Shown: positions 27,962 to 36,985, counted from the stretch's first letter. The stretch: DNA of 64,000 bases from Lawsonella clevelandensis (GCF_001293125.1 NZ_CP009312.1:1525447-1589446); one strand, 5' to 3'. A program made the numbers and translations. Notes: a model not told the origin generated them from the sequence alone.

Positions 27962-28723
27962 ATGCGATTAACTGTTGTTGGATGTTCTGGAAGTGTGGTG
28001 AGTTCCCACTCACCCGCCTCTTGCTACCTCCTGCAGTCCGCAGGGCACCGTCCCATCATTATGGATATCGGCAATGGTTCCATGGGGGGGCTGCAAGATC
28101 TTGCCGACCCTAGCGACTGCGACCTCGTTCTGTCGCACCTTCACCCCGATCACGTTGCCGACATCTCCAGTCTTATCGTGTGGCGTCGCTACTCTCACAA
28201 ATCCACCGATACCTCAGCAACGGTATTGGGGCCCTCTACCTTCCTCGAGAAAGTGGGGGAATGGTTTGCGGACGATTACGGCACCCGCCATGACCTCACC
28301 GATACGTTTGATTTCCGCCCTTGGGATCTCGCCGCGTCCCAGAGCCTTAACGGCTTCACATTCCGGGCCTTCCGCGCCGACCACCCGGGTGAAGCGTACT
28401 GTATGCGGGTGACGGAGGACTCTACTGGTGCGACGTTCTGTTTCTCCGGCGATACTGGTCCCGCTAACGGTATTCGCACAGCAAGTGCTGGTGTTGACGT
28501 GTTTCTCTGCGAGGCCACCTGGACGACACAGCCCCACCTGCCGGAGCATATGCACATGACGGGCACGCTGGCGGGGGAGCTCGCGACCGACAACAAAGTG
28601 GGGCGGTTGCTCCTCACTCATGTGTCACCGTGGACCGACAAAGAAGCCGTATTGGCGGAGGCGCTGGCAGCAACCACCGTGCCCGTTGAACTGGTAACTC
28701 CGCGGGCGGTTTATGAGTGGTAG
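27962..28723 (+). CDS. metallo-beta-lactamase-fold hydrolase (Rv1339-like)
   Basis: A 253-residue MBL-fold protein with metal motif SHLHPDHVAD (about residues 59-68), FSGDTGP, and later His ligands in EHMHMTG and LTHVSP. Position between murI and rph matches Mycobacterium Rv1339, reported as an atypical cyclic-AMP phosphodiesterase; tRNase Z-like activity is the alternative. The exact substrate cannot be read from sequence. A predicted GlxR/CRP site elsewhere in the window fits the presence of cAMP signalling, but a link is only a guess. Confidence 0.8.
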   Translation: MRLTVVGCSGSVVSSHSPASCYLLQSAGHRPIIMDIGNGSMGGLQDLADPSDCDLVLSHLHPDHVADISSLIVWRRYSHKSTDTSATVLGPSTFLEKVGEWFADDYGTRHDLTDTFDFRPWDLAASQSLNGFTFRAFRADHPGEAYCMRVTEDSTGATFCFSGDTGPANGIRTASAGVDVFLCEATWTTQPHLPEHMHMTGTLAGELATDNKVGRLLLTHVSPWTDKEAVLAEALAATTVPVELVTPRAVYEW

Positions 28724-28735
28724 TAGGCTCTAGGT

Positions 28736-29515
28736 GTGTCTACTACTGTAAATTCTCGCGCCGATGGGCGCGCTGTTGATGAACTCCGTCCTGTCTCTAT
28801 CCTGCGTGGTTTTACAGAAAACCCAGCAGGCTCTGTGCTTATTTCGATGGGGAACACCCGTGTGATGTGCACAGCTTCCGTCACCAAAGGGGTGCCGCGT
28901 TGGCGTATGGGCTCCGGTTTGGGATGGGTGACGGCTGAATACTCGATGCTGCCGGCATCTACGAACGAGCGGTCGCAGCGCGAGTCTACGCGTGGCAAGG
29001 TGGGCGGCCGCACACATGAGATTTCTCGGCTTATTGGTCGGTCTCTGCGCGCCTGTATCGACCTATCTGCGCTGGGGGAGAATACTATCGCGTTGGACTG
29101 TGACGTCTTACAAGCGGATGGGGGCACGCGTACCGCCTCTATTACCGGTGCATATGTGGCCCTGGCAGACGCCGTCACCTACCTGTCCTCGCATGGACTC
29201 ATCGCCAAGGGAAATCCGTTGAAGACCAGCATTGCCGCCATTTCGGTGGGGGTTATTGACGGTGAGGTGCGGCTGGATCTTCCGTATGAGGAGGATTCCC
29301 GTGCTGAGGTCGACATGAACGTTATCTGCACTGGTGACGGACGTCTGGTAGAAGTGCAGGGGACGGCTGAAGGCGAGCCTTTCGATCGGGCGGTGATGGA
29401 TAGTCTGCTTGATATGGGGCAGCTGGGCTGTGTCGAGCTCAGTAAGGCACAAGAGGAGGCGCTGGCGGCACACTACCCGTTCCCCGCTAAATTGGGCCGC
29501 GGCGCATACGCCTAG
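28736..29515 (+). CDS. rph: ribonuclease PH
   Basis: Phosphorolytic 3'-5' exoribonuclease that trims tRNA 3' ends. The 259 residues carry [13 protein letters not shown], the motif [22 protein letters not shown] (split over residues 82-103) and [19 protein letters not shown] (122-140) with the catalytic Asp region. The GTG start lies 13 bases after the MBL gene, so the pair is likely cotranscribed. Order and spacing equal the mycobacterial rphA context. Confidence 0.95.
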   Translation: MSTTVNSRADGRAVDELRPVSILRGFTENPAGSVLISMGNTRVMCTASVTKGVPRWRMGSGLGWVTAEYSMLPASTNERSQRESTRGKVGGRTHEISRLIGRSLRACIDLSALGENTIALDCDVLQADGGTRTASITGAYVALADAVTYLSSHGLIAKGNPLKTSIAAISVGVIDGEVRLDLPYEEDSRAEVDMNVICTGDGRLVEVQGTAEGEPFDRAVMDSLLDMGQLGCVELSKAQEEALAAHYPFPAKLGRGAYA

Positions 29516-29581
29516 GCTGAGTGTGGTGGCTGCACTCGCTGGTAGTGCGGCCGCATTCATCCCCTTGTATCAGGAGAAACT

Positions 29582-30271
29582 ATGAAACTGCTTGTTGCCT
29601 CCCGTAATACTAAAAAGCTCACGGAAGTTCAGCGTGTGCTTGCTTCTGCTGACCTTGCGAGCATTGAGGTGGTGGGGTTGGATACGGTGGAGGAGTTCCC
29701 CGAAACTCCCGAAACCGGGGCGACCTTTGCGGAGAATTCTCTCATTAAGGCCCGGGACGGTGCTGTTCACTCTGGTTGGGTAACAGTTGCAGACGACTCC
29801 GGTTTGACGGTGGATGCGTTGAACGGCATGCCGGGGGTTCTTTCGGCCCGCTGGTGTGGCGAGCACGGCCGTGACCAGGACAACCTGGAGCTTGTATTGG
29901 CGCAGTTGCGGGATGTTTCCGAGGAACACCGTGGGGCAGCGTTTGTTTCTGCGGTGGCGATTGTGGTGCCAGAATCGTTTGCGAATTCTACGGAGTTGGC
30001 GGAACGTGGGCTCGCGCCTGAGATGGTAGTGGAGGGAGAGTGGCGCGGCGTGCTGACGTCTGCGCCGCGCGGAGATAATGGCTTCGGCTATGATCCGATC
30101 TTCCAGCCCTGGGATGCAGATGGACGGACCTCTGCAGAACTGTCGGCGTTGGAGAAGGACACGCGTTCTCACCGCGGCCAGGCCCTGCGTGCGGCAGTAC
30201 CGCTGTTGAGAGCCCTAGCTCAATTGGAGGTAGATTCCGCTGCCGTGAGCCGCGAGGCTGAGCGCTGCTGA
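29582..30271 (+). CDS. rdgB: non-canonical purine NTP pyrophosphatase (RdgB/HAM1)
   Basis: Cleaves ITP, dITP and XTP to monophosphates, keeping deaminated purines out of nucleic acids. The 229 residues begin with the family start KLLVASRNTKKL, then ETGATFAENSLIKAR, VADDSGLTVDAL and GFGYDPIF. The C-terminal LEKDTRSHRGQAL holds the SHR motif. SD CAGGAGAAACT precedes the ATG. Last gene of the murI-rph-rdgB cluster. Confidence 0.94.
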   Translation: MKLLVASRNTKKLTEVQRVLASADLASIEVVGLDTVEEFPETPETGATFAENSLIKARDGAVHSGWVTVADDSGLTVDALNGMPGVLSARWCGEHGRDQDNLELVLAQLRDVSEEHRGAAFVSAVAIVVPESFANSTELAERGLAPEMVVEGEWRGVLTSAPRGDNGFGYDPIFQPWDADGRTSAELSALEKDTRSHRGQALRAAVPLLRALAQLEVDSAAVSREAERC

Positions 30272-30295
30272 CACTCGGATTCTGGTGGCGAGTCT

Positions 30296-30356
30296 CTGGC
30301 TGGCTGCTGTGGCTGGCTGCTGTGGTTTGCTGCTGTGGTTTGCTCTGGTGGCCAGC
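30296..30356 (+). repeat. short tandem GCTGCTGTGG repeat
   Basis: Imperfect tandem units of about 13-17 bases (TGGCTGGCTGCTG / TGGTTTGCTGCTG) sit between rdgB and tRNA-Leu. A frame read through it gives a low-complexity Leu/Ala/Trp peptide running into the tRNA, so it is not taken as a gene. Confidence 0.6.
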
Positions 30357-30425
30357 CTTTGGCTGCCGGGTTGGCGTGAAGGCTGGTCTGAACTGTACAG
30401 TATGAGAGTCCTGTTTACAGGGCTT

Positions 30426-30506
30426 GCGCGAGTGGCGGAATTGGCAGACGCGCTAGATTTAGGTTCTAGTGTCTATGACGTGCGGGTTCAAGTCCCGCCT
30501 CGCGCA
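30426..30506 (+). tRNA. tRNA-Leu (anticodon TAG)
   Basis: 81 bases with a long variable arm: acceptor GCGCGAG/CTCGCGC, anticodon loop TTTAGGT, T-arm GCGGGTTCAAGTCCCGC. CCA is not encoded. Confidence 0.96.
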
Positions 30507-30511
30507 CAAGA

Positions 30512-30538
30512 AACCCCGGAAGCTGTGCTTCCGGGGTT
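30512..30538. terminator. shared terminator of tRNA-Leu and bcp
   Basis: 11 bp stem AACCCCGGAAG with CTTCCGGGGTT between convergent genes, with short T-rich sequence on the plus side. Confidence 0.75.
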
Positions 30539-30545
30539 CATTGCT

Positions 30546-31034
30546 TTAGACATCGAGTTCGGTGATGATGCGTGCCACGTGGCCAGTAGCTTTGACGTTG
30601 TATTGTGCTAGGGCAATGGTGCCATCTGTGTCCACGAGAAAGGTGGAGCGGATGACGCCTTGGACGACTTTGCCATAGTTTTTCTTTTCTCCGAATGCAC
30701 CCCACTCCTGCATGACGGTTTTATCAGGGTCGGAGAGCAGGGGGAAGGTGAGCTCGTACTTGTCGCGGAAGGCGGCAAGTTTTTCCGGCTTATCGGGGGA
30801 AATGGCAATAACGTCAATTCCGGAACCGTTCAGTTGGGCCAGGTTGTCCCGGAAGTCGCAGGCTTCTTTGGTGCATCCAGGAGTGTCGGCGCGCGGGTAG
30901 AAGTAAACGATAACGTGTTTACCTGCATAATCAGAGAGGCTGACGGTGTTGTTGTGGTCATCGGTGAGGGTGAAGGAGGGGGCGGTGTCGCCTTCGGAGA
31001 GGCGGACCTTGTCATGTGGAATATCTGTGCTCAT
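30546..31034 (-). CDS. bcp: thioredoxin-dependent thiol peroxidase (BCP-type peroxiredoxin)
   Basis: Reduces alkyl and hydrogen peroxides with thioredoxin. The start at 31034 gives 162 residues (MSTDIPHDKV); the longer frame is antisense to the next gene. The active site TPGCTKEACDFRD has peroxidatic Cys54 and resolving Cys59, the atypical two-Cys BCP/PrxQ arrangement. Divergent to a DUF3618 gene, as in mycobacteria (Rv2521 with Rv2520c). Confidence 0.93.
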   Translation of the reverse strand: MSTDIPHDKVRLSEGDTAPSFTLTDDHNNTVSLSDYAGKHVIVYFYPRADTPGCTKEACDFRDNLAQLNGSGIDVIAISPDKPEKLAAFRDKYELTFPLLSDPDKTVMQEWGAFGEKKNYGKVVQGVIRSTFLVDTDGTIALAQYNVKATGHVARIITELDV

Positions 31035-31148
31035 AGTGCCAGAGTAGCGACTTTCCGTCGATTCATCGGAGATTGGGCAGTATTGCAGTACTCTAGAGGG
31101 GAAACACTTTTCGGAGTGCGTACGTGAAAAACTTTGCTGGAGGACATT

Positions 31149-31376
31149 ATGGCCCAGGACTTCGAAGCTATTGAGCTGAACATTGCTGTCGCTCGCGATA
31201 ACCTTGCCGCAACTCTTGATGAGATTGCCGACCGTGTTAATCCCACCAATGTTGTGGAGAAGGGCAAGGCTGCCGCTCAGGACGCGCTGCAAAAGGTCGA
31301 GGTTCAGATTGCGCTGGGTGTCGCCGCTGCCGTCATTCTTGGTACGCTGGTGATCCGTCTCGCTCGTCGCAAGTAA
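31149..31376 (+). CDS. DUF3618-type small membrane protein
   Basis: 75 residues: an N-terminal amphipathic Glu/Arg helix containing ARDNLAATLDEIADRVNPTN, typical of DUF3618, then one membrane helix (about 53-70) and the basic end RLARRK. SD GGAGG is 5 nt before the ATG at 31149. Role unknown, probably in the envelope. Confidence 0.85.
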   Translation: MAQDFEAIELNIAVARDNLAATLDEIADRVNPTNVVEKGKAAAQDALQKVEVQIALGVAAAVILGTLVIRLARRK

Positions 31377-31437
31377 TCCGGGTTCGTTCTAGCCTGCAGA
31401 CGTTAGCGGCTAGTGCGAGATTTCATCTTTAGGACAT

Positions 31438-31475
31438 AAACGAAGCGCCCACACTCTCTGGTGGGCGCTTCGTTT
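31438..31475. terminator. bidirectional terminator, DUF3618 gene / L,D-transpeptidase gene
   Basis: 15 bp perfect stem AAACGAAGCGCCCAC with GTGGGCGCTTCGTTT lies between convergent genes. Confidence 0.85.
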
Positions 31476-31495
31476 ATTGCTTTCGTGGGGGTAGG

Positions 31496-32653
31496 TCAGT
31501 CGGTTTTTGCGTTACCGGCTTTCCATTCGGACCAGGGGATGTTCCAGTCGCCAAGGCCTTCGTTTCCTTGCAAGGTGGGGCCCTTGGTGTTTTTCACAGT
31601 TACGGGGTCGCCAGCTTTGAGGTTGTTGTATACCCATTCTCCGTTGGCGACGGAGACGTTGAGACAGCCGTGGCTGGTGTTACTGGAGCCTTGTGCCCAT
31701 ACGGACCAGGGGGCGGCGTGGATGAAGATGCCACTGTAGGACATGCGGGTAGCCCAGTTGACTTTGGTCTTGTAGCCCTGCGGGGAATTGACCGGCACGC
31801 CGAAGGTGGAGGAGTCCATCACCATAGACTTGTGCTTGTCGCCGATGTAGTAGATACCGTTCGGGGTGGGGTGAAGGTTGGATCCCATGGAGATCGGGAT
31901 GGTCTTGACGACTTTGCCGTTCTTCTTGATGACGAGTTGGTGGGTCTGGTCGTCGGCGAAGCCTTCCACGCGGTCACCGATGGTGAAGGTGGAGCGGACA
32001 TCTTTTTGGCCGTAGAGACCTTTGCCGAGGTCATGACCGTAGCACTTGACCTGAACATTGATCTTGGTGCCGGGCTTCCAGAAGTGTTCACCGCGCCAGC
32101 GCACTTCGGTGTTGCTGACCCAGAAGAAGGCGCCATCTACGGCTGGGGTGGTCGTGATGTGGATGCAGTCCTGGGCGGCTTGGCGGTCACCAATAGGTTC
32201 GTCGAATTTGATTGCGACGGGCTGGGCGATGCCGACGACTGCTCCGTCAAGGGGGTAGACCCAGGGCATGGTGAGGTTGTCTGGCTTGACCGTGCGGAAG
32301 CTGCGCTGGAAGTTGAAGCGCTTGCCGTCCTTCGTAGCGAAGGACTTGATGGTGTACGTCTGGTCGTATCCCAGTGGTTCGGTGCTGGACCACTGGTTTC
32401 CGTCTTTGGCGCCCTTCACTGTTTTTCCGGTTTCGTCGTTGATGAGTTTGACGGAGCCAAGGGTGCCACTGGTGGCTTGCACGAGGATAGGGGAGATGAC
32501 GTTGACGTTGGTGGCGGCTTCTCCCACAGATGCCTTAATAGACGGCAGGCTACTAGCTTGCTGCGTGTCTTGGCAGCCGGATAGGCCGACTACCAGAGCA
32601 GTTGCTGCGGCGAGGGCTGCGAGAGCCGAGCTACGTCGAGCAGGACGACGCAT
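31496..32653 (-). CDS. L,D-transpeptidase lipoprotein (Ldt, YkuD domain)
   Basis: Forms 3-3 peptidoglycan cross-links outside the membrane, as in mycobacteria. From ATG 32653 (GGAGGT 5 nt upstream) the 385 residues show a lipobox LSGC (Cys27), two Ig-like domains (about 50-120 and 125-225) and the YkuD catalytic domain (about 235-360). The catalytic site has HAAPW and SHGCLNVS, with nucleophile Cys330. A Trp-rich C-terminal tail (DWNIPWSEW) matches the LdtMt2 family layout. Monocistronic. Confidence 0.93.
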   Translation of the reverse strand: MRRPARRSSALAALAAATALVVGLSGCQDTQQASSLPSIKASVGEAATNVNVISPILVQATSGTLGSVKLINDETGKTVKGAKDGNQWSSTEPLGYDQTYTIKSFATKDGKRFNFQRSFRTVKPDNLTMPWVYPLDGAVVGIAQPVAIKFDEPIGDRQAAQDCIHITTTPAVDGAFFWVSNTEVRWRGEHFWKPGTKINVQVKCYGHDLGKGLYGQKDVRSTFTIGDRVEGFADDQTHQLVIKKNGKVVKTIPISMGSNLHPTPNGIYYIGDKHKSMVMDSSTFGVPVNSPQGYKTKVNWATRMSYSGIFIHAAPWSVWAQGSSNTSHGCLNVSVANGEWVYNNLKAGDPVTVKNTKGPTLQGNEGLGDWNIPWSEWKAGNAKTD

Positions 32654-33053
32654 ATGGAACCTCCGAAAGCAAAAATAATGTGCGAGTAGTTGGTGATTGG
32701 GGTGTACTCGCACGGCCTGGCTGCGTCTTTTGTGTCGTCTGACGCGGCTGGCCGGTGGGGTCACTCACTGTATTTATGGTGAGCTTCGCTTCATTTGTAA
32801 CAGTACCGAAGGAAGCAGTGTTGTACCTACTGGGGACGCTGGGTGAGGGCGCTTGCTTACTATGGGCGAAACGCCCTTCGTGACGGGTGATGACCTCATC
32901 GTTCACAGTGCGACACCAAGTAGGAACGTGACAGATGTCAGTCTACTGACGGGGTGTAATAAGAAAAAACTCCCGAACGTACCTGGGTACGTTCGGGAGT
33001 GGGTGGTTGTTAGGCTGTGTGAGGGTGCGCCTCACTATGTGGAGACGCGTGGT
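32654..33053. other. intergenic region upstream of ldt
   Basis: 400 bases with no credible gene. It holds the ldt promoter and leader and, at its far end, the terminator of the DUF5692-like gene. Confidence 0.5.
32961..33000 (-). terminator. terminator of the minus-strand DUF5692/SRPBCC pair
   Basis: 14 bp perfect stem (ACTCCCGAACGTAC with GTACGTTCGGGAGT, loop CTGG) followed on the minus strand by TTTTTTCTT. Confidence 0.85.
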
Positions 33054-34157
33054 TTATGAGGGTGTGCTGGGAGGTGCTCCTTGTAAAGATGGGGGTTGGA
33101 GGTTGCGGGTTTTGGCATGGCTGGCAGCTTCGTCCCATGGCAGGTCGTAGCCTAATTCGGCGGGTGTGCGTCCGGCACGGGCAGCGATAAGCTCCTTGTC
33201 TTCATCGCTTGCGTTTGTGGCGATGATGGCGGTGTTGTCTGGGGTGTCGGGGTAGACCTCCTGGGTGAAGGGGTTACGACGGAACTTCGCGATCCGGTAT
33301 ACGTGGTATACAGCTACCGCGATGTTGACGAGCAGTGCCACGAGTGAGACGAGGAATAGCGCGGTCTCGTTATGGGAGGAGCGATGCGCGAACATCGACG
33401 TATGCATGAAGGCCGGGAAGGTGAGGACGACGGCCGACCAGAAAGTGAGTGTGTAGGCCCGGTATTGGATCCAGGAGCCGCGTGCGAACTTGAAGATGAC
33501 TGGGATGGTGCAGGACAGCAGTAGAGCGAGTCCGGAGTACCAGGCGCGGTCTGCCAGGCAGTTGTAGACGTAGGCGAAGTTCCAGAAGTCGTAGGCAATA
33601 ATCCACCAGATCGTCAGATCGCCCCAGATGATGGCCTTCTCTTTGTTCTTGGAGACGAATATTCCGACCCAGCCGGAGATCATGAGGAAATTGAGAATTC
33701 CGGCAATGCCGTTCATGATGTTCCAGGGGCCGCCGAGTGTCACCATTCCTTGGGCGGGGTCGATTCCGTAGATGCTGTAGCACTGGAAGTCTCGGACCAC
33801 AGCTTCCAGAATGTTAATCGTCAAGATAATTGGCGGAATGCAGAGATACCAGTATTTATGTCGGAGTTTGGGGAAGTACTGCAACGCCACTAGGGAGAGG
33901 CTTCCCAGGAGCGCTGAATACTGCTTGACGATGGGGAACCACCCGGCTGAGTTGGTTCCTTCGGTGGAGTGTGGCCACCAGAAGATGGTGAGGAGAATCG
34001 GGATGACGATGAACACGGCAATGGCTACCCATTTGTAGCGTTGTGCGAGGTAGGCGGCTACCGCGAGAGCGGCAATCACCACGAGTAGCATGACGTAGTC
34101 CCACCATTCGCCGCGCTCAAAGAAGAAGAGGGTGGGGTAGTCGACGTGGTAGCTCAT
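33054..34157 (-). CDS. DUF5692-like polytopic membrane protein, copy A
   Basis: 367 residues with about nine to ten hydrophobic segments (residues about 15-320), then a hydrophilic tail. The blocks GGPWNIMNGIAGILN, DLTIWWIIAYDFWN and YVYNCLADRAWYSG are the pattern I associate with DUF5692 proteins, which have no known function. Aromatic-rich loops and conserved Trp/Asn/Asp suggest a membrane enzyme rather than a simple channel, but this is inference. It overlaps the SRPBCC-like gene by 4 bases (ATGA), implying coupled translation, and is a paralogue of copy B across the divergent promoter. Confidence 0.7.
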   Translation of the reverse strand: MSYHVDYPTLFFFERGEWWDYVMLLVVIAALAVAAYLAQRYKWVAIAVFIVIPILLTIFWWPHSTEGTNSAGWFPIVKQYSALLGSLSLVALQYFPKLRHKYWYLCIPPIILTINILEAVVRDFQCYSIYGIDPAQGMVTLGGPWNIMNGIAGILNFLMISGWVGIFVSKNKEKAIIWGDLTIWWIIAYDFWNFAYVYNCLADRAWYSGLALLLSCTIPVIFKFARGSWIQYRAYTLTFWSAVVLTFPAFMHTSMFAHRSSHNETALFLVSLVALLVNIAVAVYHVYRIAKFRRNPFTQEVYPDTPDNTAIIATNASDEDKELIAARAGRTPAELGYDLPWDEAASHAKTRNLQPPSLQGAPPSTPS

Positions 34158-35194
34158 TGTTCTTTACCCCAATTCGGTAGGTAGGTTTTTTCTTTCTTCT
34201 GGCGCATTTGTTCTTCCCAGGAGAAGACGGGTTCTTTCCAACCGACGTAATAGTCAGAGTCGACGGTGGTTGCCCAGGGGCTGTCGGCATCGGTGGGTGG
34301 CCAATTGGGGTTGTCGGTTACGGGTTCACGGAAGTCGGTGACGGCGGGTCGCTGGCGCCCATAGCGGAACCATTGGGTGTACGTTTCTTCGAAGAAGGGG
34401 GTGTTGTCCCAGCGGCCGGCGGGCGTGTCGGAGCGGAAGAACCGGCCTCCTAGCATTCCGCGCATTAAGCGACCGGTGAATTGTTGCTTTTTGCGGAATT
34501 CAACGGTGCGTTTGATGTAGAGGTTTTGTAGATGGGCCATGCAGCCACCGACAAAATCGATCTGCATCCAGTTGATGAACCAGGTCCATAGGTTGTCGGG
34601 CTCGTAGGCGACGCGCCAGTGGTTGAGAAGTCTAGTCTTCCCGTTTTTCAGGGGTACAAGGTAGAAGCACCAGGCGGCGGCGTAGTGCTTCATACCCGGG
34701 TAGCGGAAGGCGTAGCTACCCGGAGCTGCGGGCGGATGTTTGGTGTCGACCCATTCGATGAGGTACTTGCCGGGGACAACGTCTGTCCATTCCATGGTCA
34801 TGCCGTGGAAGTCAAAGGTCGCGACGTCTCCGGGCATGAGGGAGTCGGGCTGCTGCCACTCTTCTTGAATCTCGTAGGAGTTGAAGAAAGGGAGTCGGGC
34901 GAAGGCTCGTTCGAGGAATTCAGAGCTGTAGGATCCTCCTTTGTCGGCGCCGATTTGTTTGAGGATGCGGTAGACCGCATAGGCGGGGGCGTCGATGTCG
35001 ATGGCGTAGGTGGAAGATCGGCCGTTGGTGTAGTTGCGGTCGATAAGGTCGTCACCAGGATAGGTCCAGGCATTTTCAGCTTTGGTGGCTTTGCCCGTCA
35101 ATTGGCTGAACACCGTCATGAAGGAGGCGATGCCGGCGGCCGCCCCGCTGGCGCCTATGCTGAGTGCCTTCCACTTATGGGATGAGGCGCACAT
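34154..35194 (-). CDS. SRPBCC-like protein with N-terminal membrane/export segment
   Basis: 346 residues beginning with a hydrophobic segment (about 10-32, GASGAAAGIASFMTVFSQ) that may be an anchor or signal. A domain follows with the sequence rhythm of START/SRPBCC hydrophobic-ligand binding proteins: IDAPAYAVYRILKQIG, MTMEWTDVVPGKYLIEWVDT, GKTRLLNHWRV. The last 110 residues are Trp/Tyr/Pro-rich. SD AAGGAG precedes the ATG. It is translationally coupled to DUF5692-like copy A, so the two probably handle one hydrophobic substrate. Family assignment is by eye only. Confidence 0.55.
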   Translation of the reverse strand: MCASSHKWKALSIGASGAAAGIASFMTVFSQLTGKATKAENAWTYPGDDLIDRNYTNGRSSTYAIDIDAPAYAVYRILKQIGADKGGSYSSEFLERAFARLPFFNSYEIQEEWQQPDSLMPGDVATFDFHGMTMEWTDVVPGKYLIEWVDTKHPPAAPGSYAFRYPGMKHYAAAWCFYLVPLKNGKTRLLNHWRVAYEPDNLWTWFINWMQIDFVGGCMAHLQNLYIKRTVEFRKKQQFTGRLMRGMLGGRFFRSDTPAGRWDNTPFFEETYTQWFRYGRQRPAVTDFREPVTDNPNWPPTDADSPWATTVDSDYYVGWKEPVFSWEEQMRQKKEKTYLPNWGKEQ

Positions 35195-35341
35195 GCCTAC
35201 TCCTTTCTAGAGAAGTGGAGAAAATATGTGAAAAAATCCTAAGTATCCTCGCGCCAGGTTATTATTTCCCTTTTCACCTGGAGATTTGCGTCGATACCCG
35301 GGATTTAAATTAGCGTCCTGAGATGGTATTTACGTCGAATT

Positions 35342-35364
35342 GAACAGTGATTTAGATCATGTTC
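35342..35364. promoter_or_regulatory. inverted repeat in the divergent DUF5692 promoter region
   Basis: GAACA-G-TGAT-TTAG-ATCA-TGTTC pairs GAACA(G)TGAT with ATCATGTTC except for one extra base. It sits in the AT-rich 314-base region between the divergent genes and is a candidate operator controlling both sides. No regulator gene is adjacent. Confidence 0.5.
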
Positions 35365-35508
35365 ATTTTCTATTGCTCAGAAGTTTATTAGTTGTAATTT
35401 GAGCGGTAGCGACCCACGAGAGCTGCCTTCCTCGCAGTGCTCCCAGGGCTCCTCTTGCGCGGTCGATCATCCCTTCAAACCGTCATCACAATGGCAGGAG
35501 GTCGGACT

Positions 35509-36924
35509 GTGGATTCACTCTTCTTCTGGGAAGTGGGCCCTCTCCGCGTCTACATCATCTGGATTGTGGTCTTCGCGGCGCAGATTCTCATTGCGGAGAT
35601 TAATCGCCGTTGGAACTGGACCATTTTTGTTCTTTGGACCGGTATTGGCATCATCATGATGCCTTTCGCTATCAAACAAGGTATCCCCATTCTGGGATGG
35701 TTCCCCTTTGCTAAGTACGCGCTCATGGTGCTTACGGCTACTCTTACGGGAGCGATCCTTGTATACGCCAAACGTCATCCGGAGTCAGCGCACCGCAACG
35801 TGATCTGGATTGGCGTCATTCTGTGGGCGTGCCTCGTGCTCAACATTATGGAGGCTAACGTCCGCGACGTTCTTATCTACGTCAATAGGGATACGTACTA
35901 TGCATGTGCGGCAAACTGGCACTGTCTCGCCAATATCAACGCCACCCACGGTGCCGATATGTTGAACGGGCTGCCCGAGTCGCGAGGTATTAGCGCTGCA
36001 GTGGGCTCAGACGCCTGGTATCAGGCGTTGGCACACAACTTTGCAGCGCGGCATGTGGGTATTGACCCAGAGACTGGCTTCCGGACCATCGGCGGTTCGT
36101 GGAACCTCATTACAGCGGTTGCTGGGCTGTTGAACTGCATTACCGTGACAGGTCTGGGCAAGATCATGATCACGAGCAACAAAAAGCAGAAAGTACGTGG
36201 CATTATTTGGATTGACCAAGTGTGGCCGTGGATTATCGCCTACGACTTGTGGAACCATGCCTACCTCTATAACTCGCTGGCAGACTACACCTGGTATTGC
36301 ACGCTAGCACTGCTGCTTGCCTGCACCATTCCCGCGTTCACTTGGGCCAAGGGGCAGTGGATTTGGTTCCGCTGCTTCACCCTCATGTTCTGGATCGCCT
36401 TCTACAATTGGGTACCCAGCTTGTCAGCACCGCCAAGCAAGATGTCCCAATATGCCACCATGGATCCCAACGCGAACCTTGTGTGTGCGTGGGCGGCGCT
36501 TATCTTCAACGTGGGCGTGTTCATCTACTGGCTGTACAAGATCATTAAGTACAAGCGGAATCCGATTACCAACGCGCTCTTCTTCGAGTTGGGTGAGTTC
36601 CGGAAGACCGTCAATGACCACTTTGATGACAAAGACAAGTACTTCCTGACGGATATGGTTCCGGAAACACCTGCCGAACTTGGGTTTGAGCCAGAGACCC
36701 CGACACCACCGGTCGATGGGTACGTGACTCACCACTTCTGGTGGGGGAAGAAGGACAAACGGTACCCGAAACTGCGCACGCCGCTAACTGCCGATCCTGT
36801 GTTGGTGGCGAAGGGCGTGGTACCTGATCCGCAGTGGGATGTGACGTTATCGCTAGATGCTGCGGAGACGTCCGCGAAAAATGCGGCAACGTCGGTACCT
36901 ATACAGGAAGTAGGTAAGCAGTAG
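35509..36924 (+). CDS. DUF5692-like polytopic membrane protein, copy B (long form)
   Basis: A GTG start at 35509 is preferred (AGGAGG 7 nt upstream, VDSLFFWEVG aligning with LFFFERGEW of copy A), giving 471 residues. About ten hydrophobic segments are visible, with the family blocks GGSWNLITAVAGLLN, WPWIIAYDLWNHAY, YNSLADYTWY and LACTIPAFTWAKG. Compared with copy A it has an insertion of about 50 residues (Cys/Asn/His-rich, about 125-190) between helices and a long soluble C-terminus with Pro-rich segments. Function unknown; likely a partner or specialised paralogue of copy A. Confidence 0.7.
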   Translation: MDSLFFWEVGPLRVYIIWIVVFAAQILIAEINRRWNWTIFVLWTGIGIIMMPFAIKQGIPILGWFPFAKYALMVLTATLTGAILVYAKRHPESAHRNVIWIGVILWACLVLNIMEANVRDVLIYVNRDTYYACAANWHCLANINATHGADMLNGLPESRGISAAVGSDAWYQALAHNFAARHVGIDPETGFRTIGGSWNLITAVAGLLNCITVTGLGKIMITSNKKQKVRGIIWIDQVWPWIIAYDLWNHAYLYNSLADYTWYCTLALLLACTIPAFTWAKGQWIWFRCFTLMFWIAFYNWVPSLSAPPSKMSQYATMDPNANLVCAWAALIFNVGVFIYWLYKIIKYKRNPITNALFFELGEFRKTVNDHFDDKDKYFLTDMVPETPAELGFEPETPTPPVDGYVTHHFWWGKKDKRYPKLRTPLTADPVLVAKGVVPDPQWDVTLSLDAAETSAKNAATSVPIQEVGKQ

Positions 36925-36945
36925 AGACTACTCAAGAGAATGGCA

Positions 36946-36978
36946 AAGGTCCCGGCTAGCTAAGCTAACCGGGACCTT
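36946..36978. terminator. bidirectional terminator, DUF5692-B gene / tRNA-Lys
   Basis: 10 bp stem AAGGTCCCGG with CCGGGACCTT between convergent transcripts. Confidence 0.8.
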
Positions 36979-36985
36979 CTCTCTG

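Noticed and set aside
30285-30611. 108-codon frame covering the tandem repeat and tRNA-Leu.
   Set aside because: Runs through a tRNA gene and is low complexity.
31568-32584. Long plus-strand open frame (338 codons) opposite the L,D-transpeptidase gene.
   Set aside because: Gly/Val/Asp-rich translation typical of an antisense shadow; no SD, no family pattern.
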